Positions 43,143-51,027 of a stretch of 64,000 nucleotides of DNA are shown piece by piece. Under the pieces are notes generated by a model. The model worked only from the letters and a program-made list of their open reading frames with translations, was not told the DNA's origin and did not search any database. Position numbers and translations under genes: made by a program. The stretch lies in assembly GCF_050015995.1 (NCBI RefSeq), contig NZ_JBNHEP010000107.1, positions 114,190-178,189 of the forward strand, read 5' to 3'. The first letter of the stretch is position 1; each line of letters opens with the position of its first letter. The stretch comes from Trichodesmium sp050015995. GTDB lineage: Bacteria; Cyanobacteriota; Cyanobacteriia; Cyanobacteriales; Microcoleaceae.

Positions 43143-44276
43143 ATGAATAGACGTTCCTTTCTGCAATTAATGGCAACAACATCAGGTTTTATTTTCTCAG
43201 GAAAAAGTTTTGCCAACCTTTCAACAGCTAATGCTCAATTATCAAATAACATCTCATCTTCTATGCAATCTAATTCTTCCTTTTTTATGCCCGATGAAGC
43301 CGAACCTCATTTATGTAGTTGGATGGCCTTTAGTGCTAGTCCAGATATTTGGGGAAGGAAATACGCTTCTGGAGTACAAGATAATCTCGCCAGAATTGCT
43401 AAAGCTATTGTCAAATATGAACCTGTTAAAATGTTAGTGCGAGAAAAAGACTATAAGGTAGCTCTAGCTAAATGTGGTACTGATGTAGAATTGATTGTTT
43501 GCCCAATAGATGACCTATGGATGCGGGATACAGGTTGCGTTTTTGTTGTCAATGATGCTGGTGAGAAAGCAGCTATTGATTTTAATTTTAATGGTTGGGG
43601 AAACAAGCAATATCACGATCGCGATGCTAAAGTAGCTCGGTTTGTGGCCAAACAGTCTGGAGTACAATTGTTCGAGACAGACCTTATATTTGAGGGTGGT
43701 GGTATTGAAGTCGATGGTCAGGGGACGGCGATCGTGACTGAAAGTTGTATTATTAATGATAATCGTAATCCTGGTTGGAGTAAAGCTGACTGTGAAGCAG
43801 AATTGAAGTATTTATTGGGGTTGCGGAAAATTATTTGGTTGCCTGGTATCAGAGGTTATGATATTACGGATGGTCATACAGATTTTTATGCCCGTTTTGC
43901 TCGTCCTGGTGTTGTTATTGCTGGATACGATCCAGATCCTGATTCTTTTGACCATGCTGTTACGAAAAAACATCTAGAAATTCTGCGATCGACAACGGAT
44001 GCGGATGGGAATAAATTAGAAGTTGTTGTACTTGAGGGTCCGAAAAAGATACGACCAGGATACGAAACTGATGACTTTGCAGCAGGATATATTAACTTTT
44101 ACGTTATTAATGGCGCGGTTATTGCTCCACAATTTGGCGATCGCCAGGCAGATCGACGTGCAAAGGAAACTTTAGGGCGACTTTTTCCCGGTCGAGATAT
44201 TGTACAAATTAATATTGATGAAATTGCTGCTGGAGGAGGTGGAATACATTGCACGACTCAGCAGGAACCAAAGTAA
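43143..44276 (+). CDS. Agmatine deiminase family protein with Tat-type signal peptide
   Basis: The 377-aa protein belongs to the peptidylarginine/agmatine deiminase family, which hydrolyses agmatine to N-carbamoylputrescine and ammonia. Motifs: LWMRDTGCVFVVN, FNGWGNKQYHDRD, FEGGGIEVDGQGT, ESCIINDNRNPGW, GHTDFYARFARPGVV with the catalytic His, and C-terminal GGGGIHCTTQQ with the nucleophile Cys370. I start at the ATG at 43143 because the preceding 22 codons lie in a dispersed element; from there MNRRSFLQLMATTSGFIFSG is a clear twin-arginine signal. The enzyme would act outside the cytoplasm, unlike classical agmatine deiminases. Substrate assignment is by family only. Confidence 0.92.
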   Translation: MNRRSFLQLMATTSGFIFSGKSFANLSTANAQLSNNISSSMQSNSSFFMPDEAEPHLCSWMAFSASPDIWGRKYASGVQDNLARIAKAIVKYEPVKMLVREKDYKVALAKCGTDVELIVCPIDDLWMRDTGCVFVVNDAGEKAAIDFNFNGWGNKQYHDRDAKVARFVAKQSGVQLFETDLIFEGGGIEVDGQGTAIVTESCIINDNRNPGWSKADCEAELKYLLGLRKIIWLPGIRGYDITDGHTDFYARFARPGVVIAGYDPDPDSFDHAVTKKHLEILRSTTDADGNKLEVVVLEGPKKIRPGYETDDFAAGYINFYVINGAVIAPQFGDRQADRRAKETLGRLFPGRDIVQINIDEIAAGGGGIHCTTQQEPK

Positions 44277-44340
44277 TTTCAGTTATCAGTTAGCCTCCTA
44301 TCGGAGGAACTACGTTAACAGTTATCAGTTATCAGTACCT
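44277..44340 (-). repeat. Right arm of a 64-bp perfect inverted repeat
   Basis: Exact reverse complement of 39589-39652, beginning 1 bp after the agmatine deiminase-like stop codon. Confidence 0.85.
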
Positions 44341-44392
44341 GTGGCTAAACCATTGGGATTGAAATACGGAAATTGATTTTAAGTCCTGAGTA

Positions 44393-44522
44393 ATATCATG
44401 TCCAGATCATAAGTGATCAAAAAGTTTTTGTTTGTAGTATTGTTCTAGCCCTATCTACAGTTCGGTCTAGAGCAATACTACAAGCTTTAATTGTCACTAT
44501 ATGAGGTTAGGCTCATGTTATT
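44393..44522. mobile_element. MITE-like element, ATATCATGTCCGG family (copy 6), overlapping a gene end
   Basis: Left end ATATCATGTCCAGATC; the right end is diverged (GGTTAGGCTCATGTTATT). The inner hairpin arms are GTAGTATTGTTCTAG and CTAGAGCAATACTAC, different from other copies but still paired. The last codons of the adjacent minus-strand gene lie inside it. Confidence 0.65.
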
Positions 44523-45131
44523 ATGTCCAAGATATTCCTGAAACGGATGAGACAAAATAGCCAAAAGTTTTTCAGTATCTCTAATATAGTATTCACGCAG
44601 ATCGATACAGAGGAGATTACCTTCTAAGAGAAGAAACTGCCAGATAGTTCCTGTTGTTACGGCTCCATAAATCGGTAAATTGATATTTTCTCTCAAGTTA
44701 AATCTTTGAGCAGCAATCATTTCAGCCATACACTGGGCTAAACCTCCTTTAATATTTTCATTCTTGGCTTCAACTAATGTCAGCACTGGTCGGCATATTT
44801 CATAAATTTCTCTTGAAGCTGTTAAAATAAAGTCACAATAACCGTTTAATCCTAACTCCGAATCGATATTGAATTCCGAACCAGAAAAAAAACCCACCTC
44901 ATTTTTATACATCTGCCGAATTTCTAATAGGGTAGGCGCAATTAAAAGTTCAGAACGGGCTTTTTCTGTATTGATAGCATTTGCGAGAGGAATATTTCGT
45001 TCTAAGATTTGTTGCAGAAATTCGCTGACTTCTACAGGAGGAATGTCAGCAAATAAATTTTTTGACTCATCTACTCTCAGCTCAAAGCGATCGCGCACCT
45101 CAGCTATGGTTTTAAATTCACTATAAGACAT
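44487..45131 (-). CDS. PD-(D/E)XK nuclease-like protein of unknown role
   Basis: I do not know a name for this 214-aa protein. It has the pattern of a restriction-like fold: KARSELLIAP (Glu61), LGLNGYCDFILTAS (Asp100), LTLVEAKNENIKGG (Glu121-x-Lys123) and a following AQCMAEMIAAQ helix, matching E...D...ExK...Q. A DNA-cutting, or non-catalytic nuclease-like, role is possible. AAGGAGC lies about 9 nt before the ATG at 45131. The last 12 codons (NNMSLTSYSDN and stop) lie within a mobile element, so the original C-terminus was probably replaced. It stands alone in a repeat-rich region. Confidence 0.65.
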   Translation of the reverse strand: MSYSEFKTIAEVRDRFELRVDESKNLFADIPPVEVSEFLQQILERNIPLANAINTEKARSELLIAPTLLEIRQMYKNEVGFFSGSEFNIDSELGLNGYCDFILTASREIYEICRPVLTLVEAKNENIKGGLAQCMAEMIAAQRFNLRENINLPIYGAVTTGTIWQFLLLEGNLLCIDLREYYIRDTEKLLAILSHPFQEYLGHNNMSLTSYSDN

Positions 45132-45442
45132 GGCTTTCGGCTCCTTGTTTTATTATATCATGTTCGGTAGCATCGGTATTGTATAGAAGGTAAGGAAGAA
45201 GAAAGAAGTTTTAAGAAAAGGAAGAACTCCAAGAAGCTGTTTGAGAAGTATTGCATAGAACCGATGAATCCTAAAAACCTAACCCCCTGCCCCCTCCTAT
45301 CCCCCCTGCCCCCCTTTGAAAGCTATGCTTTATAAACATCTTTCTTAACATAAAAATTGACTTTTAGAGACAAGTTGTGAATCAGTCTTTAAAAGGTTTT
45401 TGTCAGAGAAAAAGTGTATTCAAAAGTACATTCTTTTCGATA

Positions 45443-45635
45443 ACTTAACTGGACTTTAGGAAAAAACAGGTTAAAAATAAGGTAAAACCTTTATACAGTA
45501 ATGTTTTTACCTGAAATCAAAGGGTTTCTTGATATATCTAGGTTTCAGCCATTTTCAGCAAGTTCAGGTATTTCCCTTGCTAATACTGGGTTTGAAGCCA
45601 TTTTCAGTGTAAAAAATCTAAAAGTCCAGTTAAGT
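45443..45635. mobile_element. TIR element with ACTTAACTGGACTTT ends
   Basis: ACTTAACTGGACTTT at the left and AAAGTCCAGTTAAGT at the right are perfect 15-bp inverted repeats 193 bp apart. The interior has a repeated GCCATTTTCAG word and no coding capacity. I see only this copy in the window. Confidence 0.7.
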
Positions 45636-45990
45636 AGTTTTTCCGATCTACTATGATTCTTTCTCCTTTCTCCCCTGCTCCCTGCTCCCCTACTCCCCTA
45701 CTTCCCACAAGGTTTTCAGGAGTTCCTTATAAGGGATAGTTTTGAAAGGGGGGTAAGCAATGTGGGTTTCAAAGCCTCTCTCCTCGCAGGAGAGAGGTTT
45801 GGAGAGAGGTTTTTATGAGTTTACAAACAGCTTCTAACATAAGGTATGATGTTTCTCCAGCTTTTACACCAACGATACCAATGGACATAATATTAATTAT
45901 TAAAATCTGGCTTTTTGTTTGGTTCTGAAGGGTTTATATCAAATCTAAGAAACCGGGTTTGTGGGAAGTAGATATTATACAGTGGGGCAT

Positions 45991-46067
45991 TTACAGCGCT
46001 TTTCAGATTGATGACCTCACGTCAATAACCAAAACTCTGTAGGGGTGAATGGCCATTCGCCCCTACT
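45991..46067. mobile_element. MITE-like element, TTACAGCGsTTTTCA family (copy 3, truncated)
   Basis: TTACAGCGCTTTTCAGATTG, GACCTCACGTCAATAACCAA and a GTAGGGG...CCCCTAC palindrome at 46039-46066 (one mismatch). The right end is missing. Confidence 0.6.
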
Positions 46068-46177
46068 TCATTCATACCTTAAAACTTTTTCCTCTTCCTT
46101 CCTGACTCCTGACTCCTCCCTCATTATTTATAACTATTCAACCAGACATAATATAACACAGGCATCTTGTCTATTCC

Positions 46178-47656
46178 CTAATCATTTTTATCCTCAGAAC
46201 TTTTAGGAAAATTACCCTGTTGATAGGTATTAATTTGCTCCTCACTCAACAAGTCCATAAAATCTGCCAACTCGCTATAAGTTACGCACCGAACTTCGGG
46301 CAAACCGCAGACAGACTCAGCTAACCTAAACATAGCATTCCAGTATGCACCATTATTCCAAGCTGAAAAATGATGCCCGATATGTATGGGAGCGCGGTTG
46401 CCATTATAGTTTTTCTGAAAATACCTCATGTAAGTTTTATAAGTATCTTCCTCATAACGTTTAGCATTGCGAGGATTTGGTTTTGCCCGAGAATGCAGGT
46501 AATAGAAATTGTAATCCATTGATAACACGTTCTTGCCTCTGGAGTTAGTCAAACTAGCTAGGGGAAAATTCCAAATACCGTTTTCCTGACGTGGCCAATA
46601 GTTAGAAGAAGCGACTTTGCTTGTGTCGTAGCGGAAATTATCCTTTGCGAGAACCTTATACAAACCTGGACTTCTGGCTAATAAGGGAGCACGAAAACCT
46701 TCTATAGCATCGCGATCGAATACGAGTGAGCCTGGCAAACCGTTAATTTTATGAGCTTCAAACAGAAACTTATCAAAATATTCAAACTCTTCACCCCAGT
46801 CTTGCTCGCTCCATTTACTACCATTGAAATGACCGACTGCATGAGAAGCGATCTCGTGACCTTCCTGGTAAACGAGATTAACCTGTTCGAGTCGCAGACC
46901 AATATCTTCAGCTTTTCCTCCCCAACCAATATCCGAACGACCTTTACCTTTGCCACCGGGAGCGTTGTAGAGTTTCCGTTTGTCTTTGCTGACAAAATAT
47001 ACACCACTGACAAAATAAGTGAAGCGAACGTTAACGCCTTTTTTTTCCATTTCCTTGGCAAAATTACGCGACCTTTTCCAAGCATCTAGGGAACGGGAAC
47101 CGTCAAATGCTAACATGACAAACTGGGGCGGTGTTTTGTTTGTTATCTCTATATCTTGCATCAGTTTGTAGAGAAAACGAGCATTCCAAAGGTTTAACTG
47201 ACAGCTATTTCCTCCATTAGCTTTGATACAAGCAGAAATTAATTCTTGAGTAAAAGGACCCATGACTTGGTTATTTTCAACACAATAACCGATAATTTTA
47301 TTGAGGCTAGCTCCCTCCGGACATCTTCCGTTTCCGTAAGCTTGGAGAAATAATTTTTCTGACCATTGGTTACTATTGCAACTGCCTCCACCTCCCCATT
47401 GTCGACATTTTTTAATCATTGTTTTGGTGAATGGTCCAAGAACGTATTCGCCGTTAGTATAGAAGTATCCACCTTTGTCGTTAACGGGCTTTTTTTCAAA
47501 TTTTAATGTCTCTAATTTAGAAATTGTATTGTTGGTGGGTGTAGGATTGTCCGAAATATTTGATGTGTTGCTACAGGCAGATATTAAAATTAAAATACTA
47601 TAGATAAAAAGGCTATAGTATAATTTTAGTTTTCTTAGCACTTTGATATTTTTCAC
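46178..47656 (-). CDS. Lipoprotein with polysaccharide deacetylase (NodB-like) domain
   Basis: The 492-aa protein has a lipobox LISAC with Cys28, so it is probably membrane-anchored outside the cytoplasm. Residues about 62-104 and 122-164 are two copies of a small Cys-containing module (GEYVLGPFTKTMIKKCRQWG; NNQVMGPFTQELISACIKAN) of unknown use. The NodB-like domain follows: VMLAFDGSRS with Asp185 (the usual TFDDGP has a second Asp; here it is Gly), EIASHAVGHF with metal ligands H272 and H276, and EGFRAPLL (motif 3). This form resembles a divergent deacetylase group. The GTG start overlaps its ribosome-binding site (AGAGGAGTG), so the GTG five codons later is an alternative. Confidence 0.85.
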   Translation of the reverse strand: MKNIKVLRKLKLYYSLFIYSILILISACSNTSNISDNPTPTNNTISKLETLKFEKKPVNDKGGYFYTNGEYVLGPFTKTMIKKCRQWGGGGSCNSNQWSEKLFLQAYGNGRCPEGASLNKIIGYCVENNQVMGPFTQELISACIKANGGNSCQLNLWNARFLYKLMQDIEITNKTPPQFVMLAFDGSRSLDAWKRSRNFAKEMEKKGVNVRFTYFVSGVYFVSKDKRKLYNAPGGKGKGRSDIGWGGKAEDIGLRLEQVNLVYQEGHEIASHAVGHFNGSKWSEQDWGEEFEYFDKFLFEAHKINGLPGSLVFDRDAIEGFRAPLLARSPGLYKVLAKDNFRYDTSKVASSNYWPRQENGIWNFPLASLTNSRGKNVLSMDYNFYYLHSRAKPNPRNAKRYEEDTYKTYMRYFQKNYNGNRAPIHIGHHFSAWNNGAYWNAMFRLAESVCGLPEVRCVTYSELADFMDLLSEEQINTYQQGNFPKSSEDKND

Positions 47657-48064
47657 TCCTCTCAGTAAAATCTGGAAATAAGTTATATTTTTAGGACTTA
47701 CTTAAACACAAGACAGGAAAAACCAAAGAGTATTTGAAATTGCTTGTCTATGAGTCCCAAAAGAATAGAATAGCTTATAGGTGCGTAAATCCTAATCTTG
47801 CTATTTAAAATACATCAAGTGCTATCTCTTTGCCAATCCTACTCATTTGTAATCAAACCTTTGAAGACCTATACCAAATGGAGGAAGCAGTTTTTGAGCG
47901 ATGTATTAACTTACTAAAACAGCCATTACTGATTGAAGGTCTCACTTGTTTTCACTGGTGGCCTACTGATAATTTGACAAGAGTTTGAAGAGTGGCGTTC
48001 GCGGTAGCGTTGCGTAGCAATATCGCTCGGATTTTACACAAACGATGCTACCGGACATGATATA

Positions 48065-48266
48065 ATATCAAATCCGGTTGAATACTTAATTATATAGTTG
48101 GGGAAGATGGGGGGATAGGGAGATGGGGAGATGGAGACCCACCCCTAACCTCTCCCAGGAGGGGAATTTGGGCAATGTAGGGAGATTGAAGGCTTGAAGT
48201 AATTTAAGAAATTATAAACATATATCATATAATCGGATTCTATGTGCAATTAACCGGATTTGATAT
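48065..48266. mobile_element. MITE-like element, AAATCCGGTT family (complete copy)
   Basis: ATATCAAATCCGGTTGAATA at the left and CAATTAACCGGATTTGATAT at the right form nearly perfect terminal inverted repeats 202 bp apart. Interior has GGGGAGATGG and CCCACCCCTAACC repeats. Confidence 0.8.
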
Positions 48267-48422
48267 AATTGATAATTTATGAAAAATAAAATCTATTATC
48301 GTGAGAAATCATTAATTCTTTCCCTCTACTCCCTACTCCCTACTCCCTCTTTTCCGGAGAGGTCTAATGTTTACAATTGATTGGGGTTTTTAGAGGTGGT
48401 TCGACTTCTTCCTTCTTCCTTA

Positions 48423-48529
48423 TATAGCACTACGCAAATAGGGCGCGGACATTTCTAAATCCTGAAACCTTTTGATAGTCAACTGTTCCCAGTTAAGTGT
48501 TCCCTATTCCCGATTCAAGTAGCGCTATA
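48423..48529 (-). mobile_element. 107-bp element with TATAGCGCTAC ends (copy 1)
   Basis: Ends TATAGCACTAC and GTAGCGCTATA. In reverse complement it equals 54108-54214 except for one base, by direct comparison. Confidence 0.85.
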
Positions 48530-48532
48530 TAA

Positions 48533-48562
48533 ACAAAAAAAAGCGGTTCAATATTTGAACCG
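48533..48562 (-). terminator. Rho-independent terminator for the truncated VWA gene
   Basis: On the minus strand GCGGTTCAA, loop ATA, TTGAACCGC is followed by TTTTTTTT. The stem is perfect. It lies about 110 bp after the stop codon of the adhesin-like frame. Confidence 0.85.
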
Positions 48563-48672
48563 CAACCACAGAATCAAACCTTAATTTTGAAAAAGAGGGG
48601 TATCTTTAGAACGCTGGAGCGATCGTACTTCACTCAAGAAGCATAAGCATGCGATCGCACCCTGCACTCCGG

Positions 48673-50229
48673 TTAGATGAGCGGTAACGCTCCGTTGATG
48701 TTGTTGGTCGCTGTCAACATGAGTTGATCGTCTATGGTTGAGGGATTACCATCCAAATCTAAGGTGCCTGTTGCAACGATCGAGTTACTTGTGCCCAGAG
48801 AGGGGTCGAGATTATCTACCACGAATGGACCAAAGGAATAGCCCAAAGGACCAGAAATTAAGTCATCTTCGTCGATACCAGGCTGAACTGTACCGTTTAC
48901 CGAAACCTCGAAGTCAATCACCTCACCCACAACAGGATTGTTGAGTAAGACTCCTGTGAGTTCATCAGGTTCTATGACCTGTTGGGCTCCTCCCGTATTA
49001 TCTATTTCCTGGAGGGCGCTACCTGAGGCAATATTACTACCAGCAGTCACACCAATCGAATTCCGCTGAACACTCAAATTATCTAGGGCAGCTAACTCAC
49101 TGGTGTAGTTAGTAGCGTTGGCGTTGTTATCACCTACATTTGTACCAGTACCAGATTCACCATCACCATCACCACCAATATTCGGTACACCATCTGATAT
49201 GAAATACATCAGGTTAGTCGCTGTGTTTTTATCCGCTTCAGCATCAAAGAAATCGATTGCCTTGTCTAGTCCATCATCGAAATTGGTGAATTGGAAAGGC
49301 GAACTATCAGGTGTCGTTAAACTTGTGATTGCATTCACAAGATCTGGATTAATAGCAGTCGAGTCATTGGGATCTACAAGATCATAGTTACTACCGTTAT
49401 CTGTAACCAAAGTTCCCTGTGTTCCAAAGGTGATCAACCCAATATCAACAGTGTCATTATCCAACCCAGGTGCGTCTACAATAGATTGAAGCAAATTAAG
49501 GGTTGATTGAATCTCATAATCGAGAACACTGTTAGACAGACCATCATTGTTCACATCACCAACATTACCATTATCCACTGTATTAAACAGTACTGTGCTT
49601 GATGAAACGTCGATAACAATACCGATGTTGAATGGAGGCTGGAACTCTGGTGTAGAAAGAAAGCCCTCTACAAAGGTTGTGCTGTTGGCAGTTTGCTCTT
49701 CAGTCGTCAAATCCAGCTTCACCGTTTGCGACCCAAGCGTGTCCTGATCCGAGGTGGTCTGGCGACCTGGATCAACGATGGTAATTTCCACCGTGGCGGT
49801 GTCAGTAAGACTACCATCGCTAACAGTGTATTGGAAGGTATCGCTGCCACCTGAGAAGCCGGGAGTCGGCGTATAGGTTAAGTCACCGTTGGCATCCAAA
49901 CTGATTGAACCATTGTTGGGGTTTGTATTGCTGGTCACCGTTAAGCTGCCATCATCTATGTCGTTAGTGATGACGTTGCCGCTCACAGAGGAGTTGAAGC
50001 CGTCACCGTTGTTCTCATTTGCTTCCACGGTGAAACTGTCATTCTGTGCATTGGGTGCAGCATTAACGTTATCAACACTAATAGTTAATGTTGTGCTACT
50101 GGTATCCCCATCTACATCCGTAATAGTGTAGTTGAACACCTCTGTCAGACCACCTTCAGGAACATCACCTTGAGCAGGTGGTGTATAGCTGTAGGTTCCA
50201 TCTGGATTCAAGGTAAATGAAAAAACTTC
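48673..50229 (-). pseudogene. 5'-truncated VCBS/cadherin-like and VWA domain adhesin
   Basis: The frame opens directly after a stop at about 50230 and begins inside a repeat (FSFTLNPDGTYSYTPPA, the middle of a VCBS repeat), so the upstream part is missing. It continues with a second VCBS/cadherin-like module (NDSFTVEANENNGDG, ITNDIDDGSLTVTSNTNPNN, GSDTFQYTVSDGSL), then a VWA domain with MIDAS DVSSS (IGIVIDVSSS) and acidic Ca-binding-type loops, ending ALPLI. Such proteins are large secreted adhesins or RTX-like products with N-terminal repeats. The only in-frame start is a TTG at 50211 without signal peptide or ribosome-binding site, though the 3' end keeps a good terminator. Neighbouring sequence upstream is unrelated. 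Confidence 0.8.
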
Positions 50230-51027
50230 TTAATATTAACCCCCAACAACTAAGATTTAAAAACCTTTTTACAAGGGTTTGAAGTTTGTTATGCTAACCG
50301 GCTAATAATATCACATAGATACCGAGATTTGACTCTACACTAACAAATATTTTTTGTCTAGTATTTATGCATACATAAACTTCAAAAATATAAACAGGAC
50401 TTACTCAACGACACTAATTGTATTGGTTATATCTAGAATAATGACCAAATAGTTACCATATATAGCGGTACTGTTTCAACAATTATTAATTATGAAAATT
50501 TTTTCTTGTTTCTCCTTTAAAGGAGAGGCTTTAAACCTTAATTATTCGGTAAGTCCTAATAAATAAAAAATCAGGTGGTGGTGCATAGTAATGGTAAAGG
50601 AAGCACTAGGAGTGTAGGGAGATTGGGAGATGGGGAGTGTCGGAGAAATTAAAAAATATATATCCTCACCATTACTATGCAGGACTACCAAAAGTCAAAG
50701 ATTATCCAATTGGCCACAATCCGATGCATCAACTGAGTAGGACGAAAATAGTTTTCCACCCCATTGTCGTGGTTAATGTCTTTGTTGCAGAAAAGATGAC
50801 TATAAGCTAAAAATAACAGGGTATGGCACAAAAAATCTGCACAGGTTAGAGATGAGTAAGTCCAAGTCCAAGTCTAAGCCTCAGTACAAGGTCAAAAATT
50901 GGTCTTCAGATGATACCTCCTTGAAGAATAAAGGAAGTCTGACATTTTGGGTAACTCCAGAGGTGATAGAGCAATTACTGAACCAAAAGAAAACAGGACT
51001 TTGATAGATCGTATCGAGAATTTTTAG
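50230..51027. other. Intergenic region with a transposase scrap
   Basis: The sequence directly upstream of the broken adhesin is AT-rich with no trace of the missing repeats. The IS5-type fragment at 50852-51004 precedes the glycosyltransferase gene by 23 bp. Confidence 0.5.
50852..51004 (+). pseudogene. N-terminal fragment of an IS5-type transposase
   Basis: A 50-codon frame MSKSKSKSKPQYKVKNWSSD continues DTSLKNKGSLTFWVTPEVIE and QLLNQKKTGL. The pattern Y-K-V-x-N-W-x-x-x-(D/N)-x-x-L-x-x-(R/K)-G-S-(L/I)-T-(I/F)-W is the start of IS5-family transposases. The stop comes about 50 residues in; the catalytic DDE domain is absent. Confidence 0.65.

Larger units (their letters stand above)
45132..46177. 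other. Intergenic region (1 kb) consisting largely of repeats
   Basis: An ATATCATGTTCGG end at about 45152 pairs with GGACATAATATT near 45890, so one large composite element may span it. Inside are C/G-rich repeats (45275-45312, 45773-45815) and a separate element at 45443-45635. The TTACAGCG element at 45991-46067 and one more GGACATAATAT-type end at about 46140 follow. Confidence 0.55.
47657..48672. other. Intergenic region (1 kb) with two TIR elements, a terminator and an unidentified short frame
   Basis: A 50-60 codon frame on the plus strand at about 47811-47988 (ICNQTFEDLYQMEEAVFERC, INLLKQPLLIEGLTCFHWWP) looks protein-like but has no start signal; it may be a gene relic. A CTACCGGACATGATAT end lies at about 48062, then the elements at 48065-48266 and 48423-48529 and the terminator at 48533-48562. 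Confidence 0.5.

Noticed and set aside
46702..47089. Frames of 112-127 codons on both strands within the deacetylase gene
   Set aside because: Shadows of a gene with clear NodB-like motifs.
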